Shown in pieces: positions 57,176 through 64,000 of a DNA stretch of 64,000 bases (positions are counted from its first letter, which is position 1; each line of letters begins with the position of its first letter). The position numbers and the translations under genes were made by a program. Below the pieces are notes generated by a model that saw nothing but the letters and a program-made list of their open reading frames with translations, was not told the origin of the DNA and made no database searches. This DNA comes from JAJDXW01 sp965243335 (GTDB taxonomy: Bacteria > Pseudomonadota > Gammaproteobacteria > HK1), in NCBI GenBank assembly GCA_965243335.1, contig OZ251545.1, positions 1,302,001 through 1,366,000 of the forward strand, read 5' to 3'.

Positions 57176-60100
57176 TCATGCCAGGACCCCTTCGATCATC
57201 CCGTGGAACGCCGCCTCCACCTCGGCCCTGAAGTCCTCCTCCATCCCGTACACGTCCCGGAACTCGGCGAAGGCCCAGCGGCCGAACGCGCCCAGACGGT
57301 TCACGCCCGGCGTCCAGAAGGTCTCCATCGCGGCCTTCTTCTCCTTCGCGTCCTCGCGCCGGTAGCCCTTGATCTCCACCACCAGATGCAGCGGGTCTTC
57401 TTCGCCCCGGCCGTCGTCCACCACCACGATGAAGTCGGGCCGGTAGCGCCTCGCCTCCGAGCCGAACCGGTAGGGGGCCTCGAACCCGAGGTTGTCGTTC
57501 TTCACGTAGGCGCGCACCCGCGGATGCCCTTCGGCCACGCGGCAGAACTCCGCCTCCCAGTCGCTGTCGCAGACCGCCCAGTTGACGTGGCTCCGCCCGG
57601 CGGCGGTCTCCCACCGCAGGGTCTTCGACGTCCGGAAGTTGACGTTCGCCGTCGAGCCGGCGGGGTTGTACGGGTCGAGCACCGCCCGGACCGGGCGCTC
57701 GCCTTCGTGCCTCGCCACGATGGCGCGGGTGATCCGCTCGCAGGCGACGTCGGCCAGCTCCTGGTACATGAGCTGGGCCGGGTACGCGCCGCCCTTGCAC
57801 ACCAGATGCCTGTCGAGCCACTGCCGGGTGATGCGCTTGAGCTGCCCGAAGAGGTGGAGCTTCGGGGCTTCGCCGGGGTCCCGCCATCGGGTCTCCAGCA
57901 GGCGCTTCGTCAGGTGGTAGAGGAGGGTCGAGCGGCGCAGCGCGCGGGTATGGACCAGGTTGAGATCCACCCCCTCGCCGATGATGCCCCGGTTCAGGGT
58001 CTTCGACGGCCCCACGAGGTCGGGGGTCAGCTCCATCGTCGAATTTTCGTCGAAGCGCGCGGACAGCCGCTCCTCCGGCAGCTCCACGCGGTAGCCCTCC
58101 ACCCGCGGGAAGCGGATCTCGCAGGCGTCGCGCTCCGGCGTGACCGCCTTGACGTGCACGGTCTGGCGCGGCGGCTGCGGGGGGGTGACCACCGGCTTCG
58201 CGGTGAAGTCGAAGGGGATGCCGAGCACGTCGGCGTACTCGACGTTGAAACGCCCTTCCTCGTTCAGGTCGTAGGACTGCCGGCGCAGCGCCCGCCCGAC
58301 CACCTGCTCGCAGAGGAGCTGCGTGCCGAAGGCGCGCACGCCGAGGACGTGGGTCACGGTGTTCGCATCCCATCCCTCGCTCAGCATGGCCACGGAGACG
58401 ACACAGCGGACGTTGCTCCCGAGCTGGCCCGGCTTGCCGACGGTGTTCATCACCTCCCGGAGCAGGTCGTCGTCGGAGAGGTGCTCCGCCTGGCGCCGGT
58501 CCCCGGTGCGCTCCACGATCTCGCGGCGGAAGCGCTCGATCTCGTCCGCGGCCATCTTGCGGAAGTTTGCATCCAGCGCCTCGCCCGATTCGAGCTGTTC
58601 GCTGTCGATGAGCAGGGTGTTGGGGCGGGGCAGGGGAGCGCCGTCCTCGCCGAAGTTCCGGAACAGCGGCAGCCGGCCCGGGACCAGGGCGGGGGCGGCG
58701 GCGCCGTTCCCGCCGCCGTTCCCGTCCCCGTTCGTGCGGTGGAACCCGGAGACGTAGTCGTAGACGAGCTTGGACGTGGACGTGTTGTTGCAGACGATGA
58801 TGAAGCACGGGGGGACTTCGATGCCCGCGTCCCGCCAGAGGCCGAAGGTCTTCTCGTAGTGCCCGTAGAGCGCTTCGAGCGCGGTTTGCAGCTCCACGGG
58901 GAGGCTCAGCGGGTCGAGCGCCTTCGCCTTGCCCCGCCCCCGCTTCGGCATCTTCTTCCCGATGTGCTCCCACAGGTTGCGGAACTTCGGGGCCTCGCCG
59001 CCCGGGATGTTGTCCGCCACCGGCACGCGCGGCAGCTTGACGATGCCGCATTCGATGGCGTCCATCAGCGAGAAGTCGCTCATCGTCCAGGGGAACAGGG
59101 TCCCTTCGGCGTAGCCCGACCCCCGGAGGAAGAACGGGGTGGCCGACAGGTCCACGACGCGCCGGACGCCGAGCTTGCGGGCCACGCCTTCGATCCCGCC
59201 CATCCACAGGCGGGCGTGACGGCGGTTCCGCGCGGCCTCCTTCCGGTCGTCCGCGGCCAGCGCGCCCTCCTCGTCCGTGTCCGCCGGCCTTGCCCGGTAG
59301 CAGTGGTGCGCCTCGTCGTTCAGGACCAGGATGTCCTTCATGCCCATCAGCGCGGGCATCACCCGCTGGAGCATCTGCCCCTCGGTCTCGGAGGAGCGGA
59401 CCTCCGGGCCGCGGCCCTGCAGCAGCGCGCGCCCGCCGCTCGACAGCGGCAGGGTCTCGCGCCGCCGGAAGGCGTGGAAGTTGGTGATCACGATCCGGGC
59501 GCGGTCGAGGTCGGCGAGCATGTCCGCGGGGACGAGCTCGCGGTGGCGGTAGTAGCTGTCCGGGTCGTTCGGCTGCAGGACGCGGAGCCGGTCGCGGATG
59601 GTCAGGCCGGGGGCGACGACGAGGAACCCCCGGCTGAACCGCCGGCTGCCGGGGCGGCGGACCGCGTTGACGGTCTGCCAGGCGATGATCATCGCCATGA
59701 CGGTGGTCTTGCCGGCCCCGGTCGCGAGCTTCAGGGCCAGCCGCGACAGCCCCGGGTTGGCGCCGGCGTTGGCCGCGTCGAGGTGGTCGAGGAACGTCTT
59801 CGCGCGGCGGCCCGCGCGCGGCGCCACCTCGGTGATCCAGATCAGGGTCTCGACCGCCTCGATCTGGCAGAAGAAGGGCCGGATGCCGCTGAAGTGGTGG
59901 CGGCGCCAGCGCCGCAGGAGGCGGGCCGTCTCCGGGGTGACCTGCCAGTCGCCCGGGTTCGGCAGCGCCCGCCACCGGTCGATGTGGCCGCGCAGCTCGT
60001 TGATGATGGGGGTCGGGTCGTACTGCTGGGCGGTCGTGGAAACCCCGGTGCGGTCCTCGAACTCCAGGACGTCCTGGGCGGCCGCCTTCCTCCGCTTCCG

Positions 60101-60250
60101 GGGCTTCGGGATGGGGGTGATGAACTCCGCCCGCCGCCGCTGCTCGAGGATGCGGCTCGTCGGCTGTCCTTCCTGGTCCAGCTCCCAATGGCGGGCCGGG
60201 TACTCGTAGGGCGAGTTGACGACCGGCCGCTCGAAGAAGGCTCCGCTCAT
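57176..60250 (-). CDS. Type III-like restriction endonuclease/helicase (Res, BPTD_3080-type)
   Basis: The 1024-residue subunit combines a superfamily 2 helicase with a nuclease. It starts MSGAFFERPVVNSPYEYP, has Walker A LKLATGAGKTTVMAM (~residue 180), DEAH-type box LVLNDEAHHCYRA, motif III VVDLSATPFF, motif V SVAMLSEGWDANTV and motif VI VVGRALRRQSYD. At the C-terminus RRYRPDFIVVVDD ... LHLVVEIKGYR is a PD-(D/E)XK nuclease site. It should translocate or cleave DNA lacking Mod methylation. Recognised as the BPTD_3080-type endonuclease by its N-terminus. It is the promoter-proximal gene of the minus-strand operon res-UDG-mod. Confidence 0.93.
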   Translation of the reverse strand: MSGAFFERPVVNSPYEYPARHWELDQEGQPTSRILEQRRRAEFITPIPKPRKRRKAAAQDVLEFEDRTGVSTTAQQYDPTPIINELRGHIDRWRALPNPGDWQVTPETARLLRRWRRHHFSGIRPFFCQIEAVETLIWITEVAPRAGRRAKTFLDHLDAANAGANPGLSRLALKLATGAGKTTVMAMIIAWQTVNAVRRPGSRRFSRGFLVVAPGLTIRDRLRVLQPNDPDSYYRHRELVPADMLADLDRARIVITNFHAFRRRETLPLSSGGRALLQGRGPEVRSSETEGQMLQRVMPALMGMKDILVLNDEAHHCYRARPADTDEEGALAADDRKEAARNRRHARLWMGGIEGVARKLGVRRVVDLSATPFFLRGSGYAEGTLFPWTMSDFSLMDAIECGIVKLPRVPVADNIPGGEAPKFRNLWEHIGKKMPKRGRGKAKALDPLSLPVELQTALEALYGHYEKTFGLWRDAGIEVPPCFIIVCNNTSTSKLVYDYVSGFHRTNGDGNGGGNGAAAPALVPGRLPLFRNFGEDGAPLPRPNTLLIDSEQLESGEALDANFRKMAADEIERFRREIVERTGDRRQAEHLSDDDLLREVMNTVGKPGQLGSNVRCVVSVAMLSEGWDANTVTHVLGVRAFGTQLLCEQVVGRALRRQSYDLNEEGRFNVEYADVLGIPFDFTAKPVVTPPQPPRQTVHVKAVTPERDACEIRFPRVEGYRVELPEERLSARFDENSTMELTPDLVGPSKTLNRGIIGEGVDLNLVHTRALRRSTLLYHLTKRLLETRWRDPGEAPKLHLFGQLKRITRQWLDRHLVCKGGAYPAQLMYQELADVACERITRAIVARHEGERPVRAVLDPYNPAGSTANVNFRTSKTLRWETAAGRSHVNWAVCDSDWEAEFCRVAEGHPRVRAYVKNDNLGFEAPYRFGSEARRYRPDFIVVVDDGRGEEDPLHLVVEIKGYRREDAKEKKAAMETFWTPGVNRLGAFGRWAFAEFRDVYGMEEDFRAEVEAAFHGMIEGVLA

Positions 60251-60404
60251 GGACGGCTCCGTAGCGCGCCGTCTTCGTCTCCGTCCCTGTCTCCGGGGTT
60301 TCGCACCGGACGGCCCGCAAGGCCCGGAAGGCCGGCACCCGTTCCTGGTCGGGCTCGCGAGCCGGAGCGGGGGGCGCTGGCGGCGGTTGTCCGGCAGGCT
60401 GGAG

Positions 60405-60545
60405 TCACTGTCCAGGAATCGCGGGGCGCGCCAGGAAGCGGAGGCGCCGGTCGTTCGCGCGGGTCTGGATGGCGAGGCCGTTTTCCCGGCAATTCAGCGA
60501 AGCCTTGCTGAACCCCGTCATCCGGGCAAACCGTGCCCGCGTCAT
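60405..60545 (-). pseudogene. C-terminal HTH half of a YgiT/MqsA-like antitoxin, in a shifted frame
   Basis: The 46-residue frame MTRARFARMTGFSKASLNCRENGLAIQTRAN is the helix-turn-helix that normally continues the zinc-finger part of YgiT/MqsA antitoxins. The expected NRWEN reads NCREN. It starts by overlapping the end of the zinc-finger frame (GGATGA), so a one-base shift separates the halves. Confidence 0.75.
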
Positions 60546-60835
60546 CCCGCAGCCTCTCTGGTGAGCCGGACCTCGCCGGGCGGCAGAACGCCAAGATGGC
60601 GGCAGACCGCATCGTGCTTCAAACGTTCAGCCGACTGATCGAGGTATTCGAACTCGCAGGCGCCGCACCGGCGGACCGGCACGTTCACCGTCAGCTCCGC
60701 CTCCGACTTTCCGGACCCGTAGCGGAACGTGTGATCCTTCCATGACGTGGCGACCCCTCTGCGACCGCAAAGCGGACACGTGGCATACCCCGCGACCGCG
60801 CGGGGGGTGGGCGGGTTCGTCGATTGGCGGGTCAT
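60542..60835 (-). CDS. YgiT/MqsA-type zinc-finger antitoxin, N-terminal half
   Basis: A 97-residue protein with two CxxC pairs (CPLCGRRG and RRCGACEFEYLDQ) that bind zinc in YgiT/MqsA antitoxins, followed by HLGVLPPGEVRLTREAAG, where the family's helix-turn-helix begins. The frame stops there, and the DNA-binding part lies in the adjacent frame. Its start overlaps the stop of the PIN-like gene by 4 bp (ATGA), so they form a toxin-antitoxin-like operon. The split may inactivate autoregulation or result from a sequencing slip. Confidence 0.85.
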   Translation of the reverse strand: MTRQSTNPPTPRAVAGYATCPLCGRRGVATSWKDHTFRYGSGKSEAELTVNVPVRRCGACEFEYLDQSAERLKHDAVCRHLGVLPPGEVRLTREAAG

Positions 60836-61785
60836 CGGGCGCGCCTCTCGGTCAGCTCCTTCTCCACGCGAAGTCTCCGGTCTTCCGCGCTCCGGGTCTT
60901 CTGGGGGAGCCACAGATCCGCTTCGAGCGCCCCGATCAGCTCGCCTTCCTTCCCCGCCCAATCCTCACAGGTCTCCCGGACCAGCCGCGCGGTTCCGGGC
61001 ATCCTCGCATTCTCCAGATGCCCGGCAAACGCCACGAGCTTCGCCGCCAGCTCCCGCCCCGCGTATCGCCCGACGTCGTTCGGCCGGCAGGCGCCATAGG
61101 CGATCCGGGCGGCGGCGGGGATCCCTTCCCGATAGACGTCGCCGCAGACCCTGGACTCCACCAACGCATCCGCGGACCGGATGAACGGCCTTGCCGCATG
61201 CAGGAACCGCCCGTCGCGGTTCTTTCCGGCGATCCATCCGTCCACCGAGTCACGGTCGACCAGGCCCATGTTGTCGGTCCCCACCATCTCGGCGTTTCGC
61301 AGCAGGGCCTGGGCGATCACCAGCGGGTCTCCGCTCTGCCCCGGAATGACGACGTCGGCCTCTTCCGGCAGGGCGTCCATCGCGAGCTCGGCCGCGACCA
61401 TCCTGTCTTCTTCTTCCAGGCGCGGGAACGTGTACACGCTGTCGTTCGCCTGCTTCTCCTCTTCGATCCACCGGGCGAACGCCTCGGTCTTCACTTCCTT
61501 CCGCCGGAGCGCGTCTTCGAGGACCCATGCCTTGCGCTCCTTCTCGGACCACTCCCTTCGCATGACCCTTGCCGTTGCCCGGCTCTCGCGCCTCGCCTGT
61601 TTCGCGGCCACGTTCTGGTAGACCTTCGGGCTCTCCCTGGCCGCCTCCGCGGGGACGATCACCGTGCTCCCGCGGTACTCCTGCACGGCCGAGAGCATCC
61701 TGCGCGCCGATTGGCGTATCAGCAGCACGCTGTCGATCGCGCAGGCGCAGGCCGGGGCTCGCGCGGCGGTCGCCGCCTCGATCAC
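60832..61785 (-). CDS. PIN-like-domain protein upstream of YgiT (putative toxin)
   Basis: A 317-residue protein. The N-terminus includes AIDSVLLIRQSARRMLS and VIVPAEAARES, and the middle GDPLVIAQALLRNAEMVGTDNMGLVD; the spacing of Asp and Glu residues resembles the PIN ribonuclease site (Asp, Glu, Asp, Asp). The rest (PNDVGRYAGRELAAKLVAFAG...) is helical. The GTG start at 61785 overlaps the stop of the upstream small gene by 4 bp (GTGA), and the stop overlaps the antitoxin start. The pattern small gene, PIN-like, YgiT suggests one toxin-antitoxin operon. PIN assignment is inference. Confidence 0.65.
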   Translation of the reverse strand: MIEAATAARAPACACAIDSVLLIRQSARRMLSAVQEYRGSTVIVPAEAARESPKVYQNVAAKQARRESRATARVMRREWSEKERKAWVLEDALRRKEVKTEAFARWIEEEKQANDSVYTFPRLEEEDRMVAAELAMDALPEEADVVIPGQSGDPLVIAQALLRNAEMVGTDNMGLVDRDSVDGWIAGKNRDGRFLHAARPFIRSADALVESRVCGDVYREGIPAAARIAYGACRPNDVGRYAGRELAAKLVAFAGHLENARMPGTARLVRETCEDWAGKEGELIGALEADLWLPQKTRSAEDRRLRVEKELTERRAR

Positions 61786-62000
61786 CCTGCCGCCCCGCGA
61801 CCGTACATGGCCTCCCACATCAGCGCCGCCACGTCCCGGTCACCCCTTTCCTCGGCTTCGTCCCAGAGAATCCACAGCCCGGACGGTGCCGCCGTGTCTT
61901 CTTCGTTCCGTACTTCTTCGCGACCGCCCGGCTCGTTGCCGCGCCGCGGCGCCGTCGCCTCCGGCCCCCCGGCACTCTCTGCCCGCCCCGGTTCCCGCAT
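61782..62000 (-). CDS. Small hypothetical protein, 72 residues
   Basis: Starts MREPGRAESAGGPEATAPRR (low complexity) and ends with a better conserved part SGLWILWDEAEERGDRDVAALMWEAMYGRG. The same C-terminal sequence survives in a remnant at 57111-57175, which supports the reality of the gene. It overlaps the PIN-like gene start by 4 bp. Function unknown; its position suggests a third component of the toxin-antitoxin operon. Confidence 0.6.
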   Translation of the reverse strand: MREPGRAESAGGPEATAPRRGNEPGGREEVRNEEDTAAPSGLWILWDEAEERGDRDVAALMWEAMYGRGAAG

Positions 62001-62200
62001 CGCCCTGGTCCTCTCCGGCCCTGCCGTTGCCGTCCGGCGTCTGGTGCCCGTCCACGGATGATCCCGTATTGCCCTTGCTCCCGGGCGGCGGTCCTCGATC
62101 CTGGAAGCGACAGGCTCCCGAGTCGCCGCGTTTCCCCCGGCAGGAGGAGGACCCGCCGGGGGCGGAGGCCCGGCCAGCGGCGGGGCGGGCGGTTGGTTGG

Positions 62201-62689
62201 TCAGCTCCGCTTCTCGCGGAACCGGCGGTGGCAGCCGCCGCAGCCGTTCTTTCCGAGGTCGCCGAACGCGGCCCCGATCCGGCTCTGGTCCTCCGAGGCG
62301 AGGGCGGCCTGGAGCGCCGACGCCTTGTCGCCGAGCAACTCGGCGCCGGCGACGAAATCGTCCCACTGCTCCCAGATGGCTTCCTTCGACTCGGAGTCGG
62401 GGAGGGCGGCCATGCCGCTTCCGGCCGGGAAGAGGGCGGGGAGGGCGGGCGCCGCGTCCGCGATGACCGCCGCCGCCGTCGATGCCTCCTCCGCCGTGCC
62501 TCGGCCGCCCGCGAAGCCCTTGAGGATGCGCATCGCGCGCCCCAGGGTCTTCATCGTCCGGCTGCGCTCTTCGGCCACCTGCCGGGCCTCTTCCTCGCTC
62601 GCGACCTGCCCCTGGCCGCTCGCGCCGAGCGCCACGAACGCCGCAAGCCCGGCCCCGATCGTCCACTTCCACGTTCTGGTCGGCCGCAT
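62201..62689 (-). CDS. Cytochrome c'-type c-heme protein
   Basis: A 162-residue periplasmic protein. Signal peptide MRPTRTWKWTIGAGLAAFVALGASG is followed by a four-helix-bundle-like sequence and a single C-terminal heme-binding site CGGCHRRFREKRS, the layout of cytochrome c'. Such proteins bind NO or participate in electron transfer. Upstream GGGAGGGAACG-type sequence gives a reasonable ribosome binding site. Not functionally connected to its neighbours as far as visible. Confidence 0.88.
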   Translation of the reverse strand: MRPTRTWKWTIGAGLAAFVALGASGQGQVASEEEARQVAEERSRTMKTLGRAMRILKGFAGGRGTAEEASTAAAVIADAAPALPALFPAGSGMAALPDSESKEAIWEQWDDFVAGAELLGDKASALQAALASEDQSRIGAAFGDLGKNGCGGCHRRFREKRS

Positions 62690-62854
62690 GTCGTTCCCTC
62701 CCTTCGCTGATCGATGCCCCCAAGCATACCCCAGGGCTGGGGCGCCAGGACGGGGGCAGGTCTGGAGCCAGCAGCCGCCCGTCGTGGCGACGCGCACGGC
62801 AAGAGCGGTCTTCGGCCTCTTGACTTCATGTAAAAACTATCACCATGATAGGAA

Positions 62855-63178
62855 ATGGAGGAAGAAACGCTCCCTTTCCCGAGACGATGGAACCGCCGGG
62901 GGATCGAGGCGGAAATCCAGAAATTATCAAGAGATACCAGGAATATACATTGGTCTGAACATGCTGAGGAACGAATGCTGGAGAGAGACGTGAGCACCCG
63001 ACAGGTGTTGAGCGTGATCCGTCAGGGCAAAGTCCGGAGGGGACCAGACCAGGACCAGTTCGGGGACTGGCGGGTGACCGTCAGGAAGCGCAGCGCAGCG
63101 GGGCAAACGGTGGAGGTCGCGTTGGCGCTGCGGGAGGGCGAGCACGGGAGCGCCCTGACCGTCGTTACGGTGATGTGA
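62855..63178 (+). CDS. DUF4258-domain protein, putative toxin
   Basis: A 107-residue basic protein. IHWSEHAEERMLERDVSTRQVLSVIRQGKV is characteristic of DUF4258, and DWRVTVRKRS ... VEVALALRE the following strands; a BrnT/RelE-like fold is usual. It overlaps the next HTH gene by 4 bp (GTGA). This pairing is typical of a toxin-antitoxin module with the toxin first. GC dips just before the gene (AT-rich 62822-62960), where the promoter probably lies. Confidence 0.85.
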   Translation: MEEETLPFPRRWNRRGIEAEIQKLSRDTRNIHWSEHAEERMLERDVSTRQVLSVIRQGKVRRGPDQDQFGDWRVTVRKRSAAGQTVEVALALREGEHGSALTVVTVM

Positions 63179-63756
63179 CGATCCGAAACGGGACACACAC
63201 GGGGGAGGACGTGTTGACGGACAGCTACCACTACCGGGCCTGCGGGCTCGAGAACGTGTACCTGCTCAACGGCTTCTCGATCGAGGAGACGAGGCATGGG
63301 CGGACGGTGGCCATCGACGACATGGACGGCCTGCACCATGCGATAGGCAGGCGCCTGGCCCAGGAGAAGAAGGAGCTCACCGGCCGGGAGCTGCGGTTCC
63401 TGCGGCGCGAGCTGGGGCTGTCCCAGCGGGGGCTCGGGGCGCTGCTGAGCAAGAGCGGCCAGGCGGTTGCACGGTGGGAGAAGGGACACAACCGGATCGA
63501 CGGTGCGGCGGAAGCCCTATTCCGCCTGCTGTACCTGGAGCACGCCGGAGGGAACCGCAAGATCAGGGCGCTGCTGGGACGGCTGGCGGGGCTGGATGAG
63601 CTGGCCGGGGACCCGGAGATGAGCTTCGAGGAGACCGGGAGCGGATGGCGCCCGCGCATCCCTGAACGGTGCTCGGAGGGCGGCGGCGCGAGGGGGCCGG
63701 TTCCGGTCACGCCCGGCTCGGCTCATGCGGTGGCGGGTGGGCGGCCCGCGGGTTGA
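63175..63756 (+). CDS. XRE-type HTH protein, putative antitoxin to DUF4258
   Basis: A 193-residue protein starting with GTG. The helix-turn-helix is in ELTGRELRFLRRELGLSQRGLGALLSKSGQAVARWEKGHNRI (~residues 65-105). The N-terminal YHYRACGLENVYLLNGF is typical of antitoxins paired with DUF4258 proteins. It likely represses its own operon. The C-terminal ~40 residues (SEGGGARGPVPV...) are low complexity and may be read-through of a lost stop. Confidence 0.85.
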   Translation: MTIRNGTHTGEDVLTDSYHYRACGLENVYLLNGFSIEETRHGRTVAIDDMDGLHHAIGRRLAQEKKELTGRELRFLRRELGLSQRGLGALLSKSGQAVARWEKGHNRIDGAAEALFRLLYLEHAGGNRKIRALLGRLAGLDELAGDPEMSFEETGSGWRPRIPERCSEGGGARGPVPVTPGSAHAVAGGRPAG

Positions 63757-63862
63757 GCTGCGCGGGCGCCGCGCCCGCCCGGCGTGACGCGCATCCGGGC
63801 CTGAAGCCTGAAGCCCGCGCCCCCCTCGCCCGCGCCCGCCTCCCGGCGCGGGTGGGACGCGC

Positions 63863-64000
63863 CTACAGGGTGCCCGGGAACGCCCCTCCGTCCAGCAGCA
63901 GGTTCTGGCCGGTGATGTAGCCCGCGTGGGCGCTGCACAGGAACGCGCACGCGCGCCCGAACTCCTCCGCGGTTCCGAACCGGCCGGCCGGGTTGGCCGC
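63863..64000 (-). CDS. Short-chain dehydrogenase/reductase, C-terminal end (continues beyond window)
   Basis: The 45 visible codons read GRFGTAEEFGRACAFLCS then AGYITGQNLLLDGGAF, the unmistakable C-terminus of SDR proteins (proofreading-type loop, YITGQ.L..DGG). The Rossmann and catalytic Tyr-x-x-x-Lys regions lie outside the window. NAD(P)-dependent oxidoreductase of the FabG-like group; substrate unknown. Confidence 0.9.
   Translation of the reverse strand, partial: AANPAGRFGTAEEFGRACAFLCSAHAGYITGQNLLLDGGAFPGTL

Overview
The window is a very GC-rich bacterial chromosome segment. UbiX, Mpl, an Hsp15-type S4 protein, TusD/TusC, cytochrome c', a SLAM-type outer-membrane protein and a tRNA-Glu together point to a Gammaproteobacterium. 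The lineage cannot be fixed from sequence alone. A symbiotic or host-associated lifestyle is possible but is inference.

Layout. (1) 1-13464: the 3' end of cas2, a leader, and a very large CRISPR array of 177 full 36-bp repeats plus one truncated repeat at the leader junction. The array holds a six-unit segmental duplication, several related or overlapping spacers, and one spacer complementary to the repeat. (2) 13805-22916: an amino-nitrogen cluster made of a GlnT/GmaS-type glutamine synthetase relative, three separately encoded glutamate-synthase-like subunits (amidotransferase, GXGXG, FMN/Fe-S), small unknown proteins, a nitrilase-family amidase and a zeta-like GST. (3) 23052-28007: a minus-strand run of a THI5-like binding protein, a cyclase-family hydrolase, a Fic protein, an SMP-30 protein and an enoyl-CoA hydratase. 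(4) 28470-31687: a SLAM outer-membrane translocator (DUF560) next to a TbpB-like surface lipoprotein. The lipoprotein promoter carries a 19-base homopolymer between its -35 and -10 boxes, the signature of phase variation. (5) 32651-46729: dimethylglycine/sarcosine dehydrogenase-like flavoprotein, aromatic FAD monooxygenase, UbiX, Mpl, SulP transporter, Hsp15, a CCAEP-tail radical SAM protein, an Rpn-type nuclease flanked by duplicated tusD sequence, and tusD-tusC. (6) 46.7-48.3 kb: a lower-GC patch with a small protein/PIN pair (the PIN gene is frameshifted) and a MITE that truncates an SRPBCC gene. (7) 48550-63756: a defence and toxin-antitoxin island beside tRNA-Glu. It contains an AAA ATPase with a truncated partner, an AAA ATPase with a truncated S8 protease, a type III-like restriction-modification set with a uracil-DNA-glycosylase-like gene between mod and res, a YgiT/PIN-like module with a split antitoxin, cytochrome c', and a DUF4258/HTH pair. 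(8) A partial SDR gene closes the window.

Intergenic spaces of regions 2-6 are littered with palindromic repeats: the 20-bp ATTCCCGCGAAAGCGGGAAT palindrome, a ~79-92 bp inverted-repeat element, and a ~175-189 bp MITE. There is also a 245-bp copied piece of the enoyl-CoA hydratase gene. The impression is of a genome under heavy mobile-element and phage pressure, with a long CRISPR memory, decaying defence systems and at least one switchable surface antigen. The strongest candidates for something new are the phase-variable SLAM/lipoprotein locus, the glycosylase-containing restriction operon, and the Cas2/VapD-like small protein paired with a PIN toxin.
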